From positions 1 through 42,881 of the forward strand of contig JAIOAV010000025.1 of the NCBI GenBank assembly GCA_019873665.1: DNA of 42,881 bases, in the 5' to 3' direction. The number at the start of each line of letters is the position of its first letter. Position 1 is the stretch's first letter. This DNA is from Chloroflexota bacterium (lineage in GTDB: Bacteria > Chloroflexota > Anaerolineae > JAAYEA01). Below, one piece after another: positions 1 through 6,791 of this stretch. The translations under genes and the position numbers were made by a program. A model generated the notes under the pieces. It was not told the DNA's origin. It did no database searches and saw nothing but the letters and a program-made list of their open reading frames with translations.

Positions 1-2
1 TC

Positions 3-230
3 GCCGAGGAAGATCTGAAAATGCGCGGCCCCGGCGAGTTCTTCGGCACGCGGCAGAGCGGCCTGCCGAATCTGCGTGTGGCGCGGCTGAGCGATATGCG
101 TATCCTGGAAGAGGCGCGAGAAACGGCGGCCAGCGTCTTTGCCCAGGACCCCGAATTGCAGGAACCGCGACACCGACCCCTGGCCGAGAAGGTAGACCGC
201 TTCTGGCAGCCGACGAGCGATCTGAGCTAG
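3..230 (+). CDS. recG: ATP-dependent DNA helicase RecG, C-terminal end (partial)
   Basis: The window opens inside this gene; only the last 75 codons are present, ending in TAG. RecG is a superfamily 2 helicase that remodels stalled replication forks and Holliday junctions. The visible stretch, AEEDLKMRGPGEFFGTRQSG, is the highly conserved RecG motif in the second helicase domain, followed by the short C-terminal wedge-contact region (LPNLRVARLSDMRILEEAR). The frame runs back to base 3 without a stop, so there is no local start codon to choose. It sits directly upstream of coaD on the same strand, an order common in Gram-positive bacteria and Chloroflexota. Nothing looks broken; the truncation is caused by the window edge. 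Confidence 0.93.
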   Translation, partial: AEEDLKMRGPGEFFGTRQSGLPNLRVARLSDMRILEEARETAASVFAQDPELQEPRHRPLAEKVDRFWQPTSDLS

Positions 231-288
231 ACGCGACGGAGCGGTGAGGGGACATGGCTACGTGCTCCGCGACGAGATGGGGATGGAA

Positions 289-816
289 ATGACAAAAGCG
301 CTTTATCCGGGGACATTCGATCCCGTAACCTTTGGGCACATAGATATTGCTGTACGCGCAGCAAAGCTGTTTGACCATTTGACTGTTGCGGTATATGATC
401 GTCCTAACAAGAACGTGCTCTTTTCCACCGCCGAGCGGGTGGATTTGGTGCGCGAGGCGCTGCAAGACCATGGCAACATCACGGTAGTCAGCTATTCGGG
501 GCTGACGGCGAGCTTTGCGCGCCAGATCGGCGCGCAAGTGCTGGTACGCGGCTTGCGGGTGGTATCCGATTTTGAGCTGGAGTACCAGATGGCGCTGACC
601 AATTACAAATTGGCGCCCGATATCGACACGGTCTGTCTGATGACCTCTCAGGACTATGCCTTTATCAGCTCTAGCATGATCAAAGAGATCTTTCTTGCGG
701 GAGGATGCGTGGAGGGCATGGTGCCGCCTCACGTCATCGCCGCGCTACGCCGCAAAGTGGCGGCCTTGCGCGATGAGATGGAAGGCAAGGTCAAACTCGT
801 TTCGCTAAAGGAGTGA
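289..816 (+). CDS. coaD: Phosphopantetheine adenylyltransferase
   Basis: Transfers AMP from ATP to 4'-phosphopantetheine, giving dephospho-CoA, the penultimate step of CoA synthesis in the cytosol. The N-terminus has the nucleotidyltransferase signature YPGTFDPVTFGHIDI with the T/HxGH-type motif, followed by LVRGLRVVSDFELEYQMA and, later, ISSSMIKEIF, which match CoaD proteins closely. The frame is open further upstream (GTG at 244, ATG at 277 and 283), but the conserved fold begins at MTKALYPG. ATG 289 is preceded by a purine-rich GGGGATGG and gives 175 residues, near the usual 160. It follows recG and ends three bases before the next gene, so the two are probably co-transcribed and translationally linked. 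Confidence 0.93.
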   Translation: MTKALYPGTFDPVTFGHIDIAVRAAKLFDHLTVAVYDRPNKNVLFSTAERVDLVREALQDHGNITVVSYSGLTASFARQIGAQVLVRGLRVVSDFELEYQMALTNYKLAPDIDTVCLMTSQDYAFISSSMIKEIFLAGGCVEGMVPPHVIAALRRKVAALRDEMEGKVKLVSLKE

Positions 817-819
817 GAC

Positions 820-1323
820 ATGAGACGGGGAGAGGGGGTGATTGCCACGGACATCTTGTATTGGATAGACCAACTAGAGGCGTTGCTTAACGAGGGTGTG
901 CGCATTCCGCTAACGACCAAAGTGGTCATTGATGAGGACGAATGCCTCAATGTCATAGACCAGTTGCGCGTGAGCATCCCCGCTGAGATCAAGCGCGCCA
1001 AGCGCATCCAGCAAGAGAGCCAGAAGTTCGTGGCGCAAGGGCAAGAGGAAGCAGAGCTCATCGTCAACCGCGCCCGAGAACAGGCGATCCGTATGATCGA
1101 GGAGGAGGATTTACGGACCCAGGTCGAAGAGCGGGTGAATGCTATCATCGCAGATGCAATGAAAGAGGCAGAGCAGATCCGCCAGGGCGCCGACGCTTAT
1201 GCGATGAGTGTGCTGACCGATCTAGAAGCCCGTGTCTCCTCTCTGCAGCGCACCATCGAGAACGGCATCGCGGCGCTGCGACGGGATTCGCAGACCGAGG
1301 ATGACTCTGCGCCGTCGAGCTGA
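820..1323 (+). CDS. Coiled-coil, DivIVA/ATP-synthase-b-like protein of the coaD-yceD region
   Basis: A 167-residue soluble protein, highly charged, with a long helical coiled-coil region (about residues 55-150, rich in E, A, R, Q). Members of this family lie between coaD and the yceD-rpmF pair in Clostridia and Chloroflexota and are usually labelled 'ATPase' or 'DivIVA-like' from their coiled coil only; the biochemical role is unknown. The N-terminal part (ILYWIDQLEALLNEG, then IDQLRVSIPAEIKRAKRI) is the most conserved part of that family. ATG 820 has an AAGGAG at 807-812 inside the end of coaD, with seven bases of spacing, which settles the start. No membrane segment or catalytic motif is visible. 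Confidence 0.75.
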   Translation: MRRGEGVIATDILYWIDQLEALLNEGVRIPLTTKVVIDEDECLNVIDQLRVSIPAEIKRAKRIQQESQKFVAQGQEEAELIVNRAREQAIRMIEEEDLRTQVEERVNAIIADAMKEAEQIRQGADAYAMSVLTDLEARVSSLQRTIENGIAALRRDSQTEDDSAPSS

Positions 1324-1408
1324 GCCAATTATGCCCGCACCGGCGCTGAGCATAGCGTGCAGTGACGGCACGTAGCAGCCTGGCGCGCCTTATGTGGTGC
1401 GCGTCTGT

Positions 1409-1437
1409 TTGACATGAATGGCCAAATGACGTATAAT
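1409..1437 (+). promoter_or_regulatory. Consensus sigma-70-type promoter for yceD-rpmF
   Basis: TTGACA (1409-1414) and TATAAT (1432-1437) are both perfect matches to the housekeeping consensus, separated by an ideal 17 bases. Transcription would begin near 1444, about 30 bases ahead of the yceD start at 1475. It lies in the 151-base gap after the coiled-coil gene and marks the start of the yceD-rpmF transcription unit. Confidence 0.85.
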
Positions 1438-1474
1438 GCGCGATGCTTCTGACCGATTCTGAAGGGCTATTGAA

Positions 1475-2014
1475 ATGCAATCGCTGAGGTTCAACGTTGC
1501 GCAGCTCCTGAAACAGGCAACGGGCGCCAGCCGGTCTTATGTCCTGGATGAAGACATCAGGCAGCTAACCGATGAGATGAGCTTTGCGCCGCTACATGGC
1601 GACATTCGCTTCACCCGGACGGAGGATGGTGTGCTAGTGACCGGGCATCTGCAGACTGCGGTGGACTTGCCCTGTCGGCGATGCGCCGCTACCTTCACAG
1701 AGACGATCACATTCGAGCTGGAAGAAGAGTTCCATGCTGCCTTTGATGTCTATACGGGGCTCCGGCTCCCGCCGCGAGAAACGGATGAAGTCGAGACGAT
1801 GATTGACGAGCAGCACATGTTGGATCTATCAGAGGTGATCCGGCAGAATGTGCTGTTGGCGGTACCACCCTTCCCGCTCTGCCGGCCCGAATGCAAAGGG
1901 CTCTGTCCGCACTGCGGCAAAGACCTGAATACTGGGCCTTGCGACTGCCAAGAAGAAGAGACCGACACGCGCTGGTCGGCATTGCAGGCGCTTCTAGACC
2001 ATTCGGGGAGCTGA
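1475..2014 (+). CDS. yceD: YceD family (DUF177) Cys-rich protein
   Basis: A 179-residue member of the YceD/DUF177 family, found in most bacteria directly before rpmF and thought to act in 23S rRNA accumulation or large-subunit assembly. The N-terminus (SLRFNVAQLLKQATGASRSY) and the middle (GHLQTAVDLPCRRCAATF) are typical. C-terminally it has LCRPECKGLCPHCGKDLN and CDC, so CxxC-type pairs are present at about residues 73/76 and in the C-terminal third, presumably binding zinc. This C-terminal Cys cluster is the form seen in Gram-positive-type and Chloroflexota homologues. Start ATG 1475 is just downstream of the consensus promoter. rpmF follows after 79 bases. Confidence 0.9.
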   Translation: MQSLRFNVAQLLKQATGASRSYVLDEDIRQLTDEMSFAPLHGDIRFTRTEDGVLVTGHLQTAVDLPCRRCAATFTETITFELEEEFHAAFDVYTGLRLPPRETDEVETMIDEQHMLDLSEVIRQNVLLAVPPFPLCRPECKGLCPHCGKDLNTGPCDCQEEETDTRWSALQALLDHSGS

Positions 2015-2093
2015 GCGCAGCGTGTCGCCCTTGACATTGCCTGGCTTTCTCGCCGCAAGAGATTTCGCATGAACGAAAGGAGTTCAGCTTTAC

Positions 2094-2282
2094 ATGCCAC
2101 CACATCCAAAGCGTAAACTATCAAGAGGGAAGCAGGGCCGACGGCGCAGCCATCTTGGGTTGGAGCGCCCGAATCTCATTCCCTGTCCGCAGTGCCACAC
2201 GCTGCGTGAGCCCCATTCCGTCTGTCCGCAGTGCGGAACCTACCGCGGCGAACAAGTGGTTAAAGTCGAAGAAGAGTCGTAA
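2094..2282 (+). CDS. rpmF: 50S ribosomal protein L32
   Basis: A 62-residue ribosomal protein of the large subunit. It has the basic N-terminus (PPHPKRKLSRGKQGRRRSH) and two zinc-binding CPQC pairs (about residues 31-34 and 44-47), so this is the zinc-containing C+ paralogue. AAAGGAG at 2076-2082 lies 11 bases before ATG 2094. It pairs with the preceding yceD, as in most bacteria. A clear rho-independent terminator follows 20 bases after the stop, which ends the yceD-rpmF unit. Confidence 0.96.
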   Translation: MPPHPKRKLSRGKQGRRRSHLGLERPNLIPCPQCHTLREPHSVCPQCGTYRGEQVVKVEEES

Positions 2283-2301
2283 CCTAGTCCCGATCTCGCT
2301 G

Positions 2302-2340
2302 GGCCGTGCAAGCTTGCCTATCGCGCACGGCCTTCTTTTT
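2302..2340 (+). terminator. Rho-independent terminator after rpmF
   Basis: The inverted repeat GGCCGTGC (2302-2309) / GCACGGCC (2325-2332) forms an 8-bp GC-rich stem with a 15-base loop and is followed by TTCTTTTTTGTCTTTTT. It separates rpmF from fabD. Confidence 0.88.
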
Positions 2341-2461
2341 TGTCTTTTTCCGCAATAGCGTGTAGACTGATGGTGTGGCCTGGCACCCGTCGGTGTACGC
2401 GCGGCCGAGCCACTTTTCCCCCGCCGCGGGGTTACAATAGGAAAAAGGGGCAAGGGTAGAG

Positions 2462-3391
2462 ATGGAAAATCGGATCGCTTTTCTATTCCCCGGGCAAGGT
2501 TCGCAATTCGTGGGCATGGGACGCAAGGCGGCAGATGAGTCTCCGGTGGCACGCACAACCTTCGACGAGGCAGATCATCTGCTGGGCCAGAGCATCTCGC
2601 GTCTCTGCTTCGAGGGACCGATAGAGACGCTGACTGACACCATCAACGCGCAGCCGGCGATCCTGACCGTCAGCATCGCTTACTGGCGAATGCAGCAAGA
2701 GGTCGAGCCGGTGCGTCCGGCATATCTCGCAGGGCATAGCATGGGCGAATACACCGCACTGGTAGCGGCTGGTGTGTTGACCTTTGCCGATGGATTGCGG
2801 CTGGTTCGCGAGCGCGGGCGTCTGATGAAAGAAGCTGGCAAGCGGCACCCCGGACAGATGGCCGCTGTGATCGGCCTGGACGCGCCCGTGTTGGAGCAGG
2901 TATGCCGGGAAGCCAGCGGCACCGGAGAGCTGCAGAAGGTGCAGATCGCCAATTACAACGCGCCGGGCCAGATCGTTATCTCCGGGGCGGAAGAGGCAGT
3001 GAATCGCGCCATGGCGCTGGCGAAGGAGCGGGGAGCGAAGCGAGTGATTCCCTTGGCGGTGAGCATTGCCTCGCATTCGCCGCTGATGCGCGCTGCGGTG
3101 GAAGGGCTGGGCCACGCCGTGGCCGGTGTCGCAATGCGGCCGGCGACTGTGCCCGTGGTAGCGAATGTCACAGCGCGGCCGATCTCCAGCGTGGATGAAA
3201 TCCGCCAGGAACTGGTATCCCAACTGACCTCTTCAGTCCGCTGGATAGACTCGGTGCGATACATGGTGCAACAGGGCGTCAGCGAGTTCGTGGAGATGGG
3301 CCCAAAGGATGTGCTCACCGGCCTGCAGAAGCGGATCGCACCCGATAGCCGGATCACGAATTGGGAGAGCCAACACGGCCTCACCGGCTAG
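2462..3391 (+). CDS. fabD: Malonyl-CoA:ACP transacylase
   Basis: Loads malonyl groups from CoA onto acyl carrier protein for type II fatty acid synthesis. At 309 residues it is full length. It starts with FLFPGQGSQFVGMG (GQGSQ motif). The nucleophile elbow GHSMGEY places the catalytic Ser at residue 93, the catalytic His is H205 in SIASHSPLM, and the C-terminal GPKDVLTGL is the usual family ending. ATG 2462 follows a purine-rich AAGGGTAGAG. It starts a second unit after the rpmF terminator and is followed by fabG after 32 bases, so both belong to one fatty acid operon. Confidence 0.96.
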   Translation: MENRIAFLFPGQGSQFVGMGRKAADESPVARTTFDEADHLLGQSISRLCFEGPIETLTDTINAQPAILTVSIAYWRMQQEVEPVRPAYLAGHSMGEYTALVAAGVLTFADGLRLVRERGRLMKEAGKRHPGQMAAVIGLDAPVLEQVCREASGTGELQKVQIANYNAPGQIVISGAEEAVNRAMALAKERGAKRVIPLAVSIASHSPLMRAAVEGLGHAVAGVAMRPATVPVVANVTARPISSVDEIRQELVSQLTSSVRWIDSVRYMVQQGVSEFVEMGPKDVLTGLQKRIAPDSRITNWESQHGLTG

Positions 3392-3423
3392 AAACCGCAA
3401 CACGTAGAGGAGGATACGGTGGG

Positions 3424-4170
3424 ATGATTGATCTCACCAACAAAGTCGCTATTGTCACCGGAGGTAGCCGGGGAATCGGCCGCGGCATCGCCACTATTTT
3501 GGCCAAACAGGGCGCCAGGGTGGTCGTCAACTACCGTGGAAACGAGGCAGCGGCCCAAGAGGTTGTCGCGGCCATCCGGGCAGCAGGGGGCGAGGCCATT
3601 CCCGCACAGGGCGACGTCCGCATCGCTGCAGAGGCAAACGCCCTCGTGCAAAAGGCACTGGATACGTACGGGCGCCTGGACATCCTGGTGAATAACGCGG
3701 GCACCACGCGAGACACGTTGCTGCTGCGTATGAGCGATGAGGATTGGGACATTGTCCTCGAGACGAATCTGAAAGGCGTGTTCCATTGCACCAAGGCGGC
3801 ATTGCGCCCGATGATTCGCCAGCGCTATGGCCGGATCATCAGCGTCAGCTCCGTCTCGGGTCTGGCCGGCAATGTAGGTCAGGCGAACTATGCGGCTGCC
3901 AAAGCGGGGATTATCGCATTCACCAAGTCGGTAGCCAAGGAGGTTGGCTCGCGTGGCATCACCGTCAACGCGATCGCGCCAGGGTATGTGCCTACCGACC
4001 TCACTTCAACCCTGCCTCAACAGCTCATCACTGAGGCGGTCTCGCGGACGCCACTGGGCCGTATGGGCACGCCGGAGGACATGGGGTACGCGGTGGCATT
4101 TCTGGCCTCCGACGAGGCAGGCTTTATTACCGGCCAGGTGCTCAGCGTTGACGGCGGTCTGGCGATGTAA
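3424..4170 (+). CDS. fabG: 3-oxoacyl-[ACP] reductase
   Basis: NADPH-dependent short-chain dehydrogenase performing the first reduction in fatty acid elongation. At 248 residues it has the expected length. It shows TGGSRGIG (residues 12-19, cofactor binding), NNAG (90-93), the catalytic Ser in SVSSVSG (about 142-143) and Y156-x3-K160. The C-terminal ITGQVLSVDGGLAM is typical of true FabG. The frame is open upstream to 3361 inside fabD, but ATG 3424 begins the conserved MIDLTNKVAIVTGG and has AGAGGAGGA at 3406-3414, so this start is chosen. No acpP or fabF follows; the next gene encodes an Asp23 protein. Confidence 0.95.
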   Translation: MIDLTNKVAIVTGGSRGIGRGIATILAKQGARVVVNYRGNEAAAQEVVAAIRAAGGEAIPAQGDVRIAAEANALVQKALDTYGRLDILVNNAGTTRDTLLLRMSDEDWDIVLETNLKGVFHCTKAALRPMIRQRYGRIISVSSVSGLAGNVGQANYAAAKAGIIAFTKSVAKEVGSRGITVNAIAPGYVPTDLTSTLPQQLITEAVSRTPLGRMGTPEDMGYAVAFLASDEAGFITGQVLSVDGGLAM

Positions 4171-4197
4171 TAGGCTGAGAGAAGGAGTCGTGGCTGC

Positions 4198-4524
4198 ATG
4201 GAGAAGAAGCTAGGGGTGGTACGGATCGCGCCGAACGTGCTGGCAACCATCGCGCGGCTGACGGCCCTTTCGGTCCCCGGTGTCGTGCGCCTGGAGGGCG
4301 CGCCGAATCTGCTGGGCCGCCGCTCTGGCGACGAGGGAGTGCGCATTGATGTGAGCGAGGATGCGGTGGCCGTGGACCTCTACCTGATCGTGGAGCAGGG
4401 ACGCAACATGCTGGCCCTGAGCCGCGAGGTGCAGGCGCAGGTGGATCGAGCCATCAAAGATATGGTCGGCATGCCGGTGCGCGAGATCAACATCCATATT
4501 CTGGATGTGGAGCCTGCGCGCTGA
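4198..4524 (+). CDS. Asp23/Gls24 family envelope stress protein
   Basis: A 108-residue member of the Asp23 (DUF322) family, small alpha/beta proteins found in Gram-positive bacteria and Chloroflexota. In Staphylococcus Asp23 lies under the membrane and protects against envelope stress; the role of the copies next to nusB is not known. Diagnostic parts are GVVRIAPNVLATIARLTALSVPGV at the start and VREINIHILDV at the end. The ATG at 4198 has AAGGAG at 4182-4187. It is placed directly before nusB, as in many Firmicutes genomes, and probably belongs to the fabD-nusB transcription unit. Confidence 0.9.
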   Translation: MEKKLGVVRIAPNVLATIARLTALSVPGVVRLEGAPNLLGRRSGDEGVRIDVSEDAVAVDLYLIVEQGRNMLALSREVQAQVDRAIKDMVGMPVREINIHILDVEPAR

Positions 4525-4557
4525 TCCTGATCGTTGCCTCAGATCGGAAGGCGCTCC

Positions 4558-4995
4558 ATGCGAGTAAGACGTCAAGCCCGCATCGTGGTTATCCAGACGC
4601 TTTTTGAGGCGGACATTGCCAACCACGATCTGCATCGGGTCTTGGACCAACGGCTGCAGGAGACAGCGTTGCCAGAGAGCGGGGTCGCCTTTGTCCAGGA
4701 ACTGGCCAGCGGGGTGTGGAAGCACCGCGCGTCGTTGGACGAGATCATCGTGCAGATCGCGCCGGAGTGGCCAGTGGAGCAACTGGCGGCAATTGACCGC
4801 AACATCCTCCGCATGGCGATCTATGAGATCCTGGCGACGAACGACACGCCGGTGAAAGTAGTGGTCAATGAGGCAGTGGAGCTAGCCAAGCTGTTTGGCA
4901 GCGATAGCGCACCCCGTTTCGTCAACGGGGTGCTGGGAACGTTGCTGCGCGAGAGAGGGCGGTTTCACCTCTCCCCGTCGCTCGAATCAGCCTGA
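4558..4995 (+). CDS. nusB: Transcription antitermination protein NusB
   Basis: An all-helical RNA-binding protein that, with NusE (S10), binds boxA of rRNA transcripts for processive antitermination. RRQARIVVIQTLFEADI is the typical N-terminal helix, and AAIDRNILRMAIYEIL...NEAVELAKLFGSDSAPRFVNGVLG is the strongly conserved C-terminal half. The frame also allows a TTG at 4534, but ATG 4558 is closer to the family start and follows CGGAAGG; it gives 145 residues, a normal length. It follows the Asp23 gene after 33 bases. Confidence 0.93.
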   Translation: MRVRRQARIVVIQTLFEADIANHDLHRVLDQRLQETALPESGVAFVQELASGVWKHRASLDEIIVQIAPEWPVEQLAAIDRNILRMAIYEILATNDTPVKVVVNEAVELAKLFGSDSAPRFVNGVLGTLLRERGRFHLSPSLESA

Positions 4996-5017
4996 GCTCG
5001 ATGCCAGGGAGGGCAAC

Positions 5018-5233
5018 TTGCGCATCTGCCCGAGATGCGGCGCATTGCAGCCAGAAGGGACACAGTGTGCCGCCTGCGGCTTCAAGTTCGAACAGCCCTT
5101 ACAGACAACGCAGGGCACCAGGGTAACGGTGAGCCAGTTGCGCGATTACGCCCTGCTGATTGTCGGGCTGGCCCTCATTCTCATGTTGGCCTTTGCCGCC
5201 ATTGTTGTCTCTTGCGTCCTCATCGCGCGATAG
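5018..5233 (+). CDS. Small zinc-ribbon membrane protein
   Basis: A 71-residue protein of unknown function. The N-terminus is a zinc ribbon (CPRCGALQPEG then CAACGFKF, i.e. two CxxC pairs about 15 residues apart). A short linker and one hydrophobic helix (about residues 44-66) follow, and the protein ends with LIAR. The reading frame extends back into the end of nusB, but conserved-looking sequence begins only at the ribbon. A TTG at 5018 with AGGGAGGG at 5006-5013 fits as the start, so TTG initiation is inferred. It is likely a tail-anchored cytosolic zinc-ribbon protein. It ends 15 bases before the end of the convergent CHAP gene, with no visible terminator between them. Confidence 0.7.
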   Translation: MRICPRCGALQPEGTQCAACGFKFEQPLQTTQGTRVTVSQLRDYALLIVGLALILMLAFAAIVVSCVLIAR

Positions 5234-5248
5234 AATCGCGCCCTCTCC

Positions 5249-6391
5249 CTACCGATATCGCCAGTAGACAAACCCCAACACGCCCATCTCTTTGTCCAGG
5301 CTCGTGAGTCGCGTGCGCACGCACTCCCAACCGCAGATGTTCGAGTCCACCAGCGCAAAGCTACCATCAGGGAACACAGCGTCAATATACGCCACGTGTC
5401 CATAGACGCCGTGCGCCCGGCCATACACGATGATCGCGCCGGGCAGCGGGCGCTGCCCTATGGCAAAGCCGCTCGCCTGCGCATCCTGCAGCCAGTTGAT
5501 GGCATCGCGCGAGGAAGGCGGGATGCGCCGCTCCGCCACGTACCAGGTGCATTCCCCCCGATAGTGAGGGGCAAAGACGTTCACCCCCTTCTCCGCGTGG
5601 GCCAGCGGCGCAGCGTCGGCGATGGCATCCAGCAGCGCCGGCGGGATCGTCCAGATGCGCGCGGCGCGCCAGCCATAGGCGGCGAATGTCGCCTCATCCG
5701 GGATCAGATGCTTGCCCTCGTCCAGAAGGTACACGGGCGCATCCGCTGCCTCGCTGCTGCGCAGCAGGCAGCCCTCATAGAGCGACGGGACGATATCGCC
5801 CTGTGGGATCAGCCTCATCAGCCACGGCTCCAGCTCGCGCACCGGGCGCTGGCGCCAGCCGCAGACTCTTACCACCGCGGTATCCGGAATCCAGTACCGG
5901 CCTGCCGCCAACAGATAGAGACAATCGCTGCCGGCTTCCCGTACAATGTCGCCGGTATGAAGCGTGGGCAGCGAATCGCGCAGCGGCAGGAGCGCCAGCA
6001 GTGCTCCTGGCACCGGCCGCGCCGAATCGAGGCTCCAGCCGACCGCAGAGAGGGTGGCGGCATCCTCAACCGGGTGGCGCCCGTACCACAGCAGAACAAG
6101 CTCGCCGCTCTCTTCATCGCGCAACAGATCGCCGCCGGAGAAGGGGAGCAGATTCGGCCCCGTGGGATACGCATCCAGCAACGCGCTCTGCCAACGCACA
6201 TCTTCCAACGTCAAGCCAAAGGCCGTGAGCGTGGACAGGTCCGGCAGGAGGCGCTTTTCGCCCGCCACGACCAAGTATATAGCGCGCGTGGCAAGATCAC
6301 CCAGCAGGACGGAGGGCTCAGCCGCCACCGGCGCGACCGGCAATAGAAGGGCTATCACGAGCAAGCAACTGAGCGCGAACCTGCTGGGCAC
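5249..6391 (-). CDS. Exported CHAP-domain hydrolase with four cell-wall-type repeats
   Basis: A 380-residue exported protein. Residues 1-24 form a signal peptide ending AVAAE-like (PVAPVAAEP). Four tandem repeats of about 57 residues follow (roughly 27-83, 86-142, 146-202, 206-263), each with the pattern GD-h-h-R...YLL-x-x-G-x-x-x-h-PD...h-A-x-GW...LL...P, a repeat type seen in surface proteins of Chloroflexota and Gram-positives. Residues 270-380 are a CHAP amidase/endopeptidase domain with nucleophile C281 (GECTWYVAER), H332 (GHVAYID) and D349/N351. CHAP enzymes cleave peptidoglycan peptides, so a role in wall turnover is likely. It lies 78 bases downstream of the selenoprotein gene on the same strand. 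Confidence 0.85.
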   Translation of the reverse strand: MPSRFALSCLLVIALLLPVAPVAAEPSVLLGDLATRAIYLVVAGEKRLLPDLSTLTAFGLTLEDVRWQSALLDAYPTGPNLLPFSGGDLLRDEESGELVLLWYGRHPVEDAATLSAVGWSLDSARPVPGALLALLPLRDSLPTLHTGDIVREAGSDCLYLLAAGRYWIPDTAVVRVCGWRQRPVRELEPWLMRLIPQGDIVPSLYEGCLLRSSEAADAPVYLLDEGKHLIPDEATFAAYGWRAARIWTIPPALLDAIADAAPLAHAEKGVNVFAPHYRGECTWYVAERRIPPSSRDAINWLQDAQASGFAIGQRPLPGAIIVYGRAHGVYGHVAYIDAVFPDGSFALVDSNICGWECVRTRLTSLDKEMGVLGFVYWRYR

Positions 6392-6469
6392 ATATGTCTC
6401 GCTAGCTGGGGCCGCTCCGTCATCTCCCCGTGACGGAATGGCGTGAATATCCGTCCGCTAGGGCCACGA

Positions 6470-6703
6470 CTAGATCATCTTACGGACGGCAGCAACGACC
6501 TGATCCGGCACAGGCTGCTGTCCGGTTTGCTTCTTGGAATACACCAACTTGCCGTTGGCGGTGATCTCGTGCACGCCACCACCACTCGGGATCAACGTGA
6601 CCGAGGCGAGTTGTTTGCCAAACGCCGTAAAGAGTGCTTCCGCCACACTGGCGGCAATGCGCTGGTACCCTCAATCCATACAGAAGGTGATCTCGATCTT
6701 CAT
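6470..6703 (-). CDS. SelW/Rdx-family selenoprotein (UGA = selenocysteine at codon 11)
   Basis: A 77-codon gene interrupted only by an in-frame TGA at codon 11 (6671-6673). The product reads MKIEITFCMD-U-GYQRIAASV..., so the UGA gives C8-x-x-U11, the redox motif of the SelW/Rdx thioredoxin-like family. The rest fits that family: a helix after the motif, then LIPSGGGVHEI (family: LIPGxGGxFEV), GKLVYSKKQTG (family: lVwsRKxxGxFP), and a short helical tail ending in TAG. A strong AAAGGAGG (revealed on the minus strand at 6711-6718) sits seven bases before the ATG. A hairpin 22 nt after the UGA fits a bacterial SECIS. Cys homologues exist in many bacteria; no Sec machinery is in the window. The substrate is unknown, probably a thiol redox partner. 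Confidence 0.87.
6640..6654 (-). promoter_or_regulatory. Putative bacterial SECIS element of the selW-like gene
   Basis: Inside the coding region, CCGCCA (6654-6649) pairs with TGGCGG (6645-6640), a six-base-pair stem closed by a GUG triloop whose first base is G. The loop begins 22 nt after the UGA. These values fall within the published bacterial SECIS model (loop 16-37 nt from UGA, 3-14 nt loop, a G in the first two loop bases). SelB would bind here. Confidence 0.7.
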
Positions 6704-6791
6704 CAGACGGCCTCCTTTCACAGATCATGTCGCCATTATAGCAGGTGCTGGCGTGAATGCAAAGCGAAACCGCGCCGCCACAACCGGCCCA

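Noticed and set aside
2433-2438. TACAAT as -10 for fabD
   Set aside because: No acceptable -35 at 15-19 bases upstream; left out of the feature list.
6470-6703. Reading the SelW-like gene as a pseudogene with a nonsense codon
   Set aside because: No other lesion, strong ribosome site, UGA (not UAA/UAG) exactly at the redox position, and a SECIS-like hairpin; selenocysteine is the simpler reading.
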